Positions 5,397 to 5,564 of a DNA stretch of 5,564 bases are shown here, piece after piece. The translations under genes and the position numbers were made by a program. The notes under the pieces were generated by a model. It did not search any database and had not been told where the DNA came from. It was given only the letters and a program-made list of their open reading frames with translations. How positions within the stretch are numbered: position 1 is the first letter of the stretch; each line of letters begins with the position of its first letter. This DNA comes from Clostridia bacterium (lineage in GTDB: Bacteria > Bacillota_A > Clostridia > UBA1212): positions 1 through 5,564 of the forward strand of contig JAFTXL010000147.1 in the NCBI GenBank assembly GCA_017464985.1. The letters run 5' to 3'.

Positions 5397-5512
5397 TCCG
5401 GCAGCGACATATTTTCACAGGACGTCTCCGTCCAACTATCGTCTGCATTACGGTGCTTAACTTCTGTGTTCGGCAAGGGAACAGGTGTACCCACCGCATC
5501 ATTGCCACCGGA
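5397..5512 (-). rRNA. rrf: 5S ribosomal RNA
   Basis: The minus strand reads TCCGGTGGCAATGATGCGG at the 5' end and GTCGCTGCCGGA at the 3' end. These ends pair as a continuous 9-base helix I (two G-U pairs), which fixes the ends at 116 bases, the normal length. The highly conserved core is present: ACACCTGTTCCC, then GCCGAACACAGAAGTTAAGC. The GGACG-GAGA-CGTCC arm of helix IV also folds. It is the last gene of an rRNA operon and is followed by two terminators. The 5S component of the 50S subunit binds L5, L18 and L25-type proteins. Confidence 0.96.
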
Positions 5513-5564
5513 TTTCTTTCTTTCCCACAGACCTTCAAAACCAAACAACAATTCAACTCTTTAC
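5513..5564 (-). other. 23S-5S rRNA internal spacer (partial)
   Basis: The 52 bases upstream of 5S contain GTTTGGTTTTGAAGG, resembling the TTGGTTTTGAAGG-like text often seen between 23S and 5S genes in Firmicutes. No 23S coding sequence is recognisable within the window, so the 23S gene probably ends beyond the right edge. Confidence 0.65.

Noticed and set aside
5152..5556. Minus-strand reading frame of 134 codons
   Set aside because: It runs through the 5S rRNA gene and both terminators, so it is a chance frame.
1..5564. CRISPR array, tRNA, insertion sequence or prophage signature
   Set aside because: No regular repeat-spacer pattern, cloverleaf, transposase or terminal inverted repeats were seen.

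Overview
The window is one end of a division and cell wall (dcw) cluster read entirely from the minus strand, directly downstream of the 3' end of a ribosomal RNA operon. In transcription order (right to left) it holds the 23S-5S spacer, the 5S rRNA gene, two tandem intrinsic terminators, an AT-rich intergenic stretch with a promoter and a probable MraZ operator, then mraZ, rsmH (mraW), ftsL, a class B penicillin-binding protein with two PASTA domains, and the first 90 codons of murE, which runs off the left edge.

The likely source is a low-GC Gram-positive bacterium of the class Clostridia. This rests on the gene order mraZ-rsmH-ftsL-PBP-murE, the strong GGAGG-type ribosome binding sites, the PASTA-bearing PBP with a cysteine pair resembling that of SpoVD, and the AT-rich intergenic DNA. 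No genus can be named from this sequence alone.

The genes form one functional unit. MraZ is the cluster's transcriptional regulator. RsmH methylates 16S rRNA C1402. FtsL is a bitopic divisome scaffold. The PBP is the septal or spore peptidoglycan transpeptidase. MurE adds the third amino acid of the stem peptide to UDP-MurNAc-dipeptide. Gaps between the genes are 66, 136, 78 and 17 bases, with no intrinsic terminator inside the cluster, so one transcript from the promoter at about 5046-5074 could cover all of them.

The most informative non-coding feature is that promoter. It has a -35 TTGCAT, a 17-base spacer and an extended -10 (TGG-TATTAT). Immediately downstream, GTGG motifs recur at 10, 10 and 11-base steps, which is the layout expected of an MraZ autoregulatory operator. 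It is followed by an unusually long leader of about 250 bases that is AT-rich, carries repeated ACAAAAGA-like motifs and ends in a hairpin beside the mraZ ribosome binding site. Two very short ORFs end in ATGA overlaps with the starts of ftsL and rsmH. I see no mobile element, CRISPR array, tRNA or clearly novel multi-gene system. The unusual material is regulatory.
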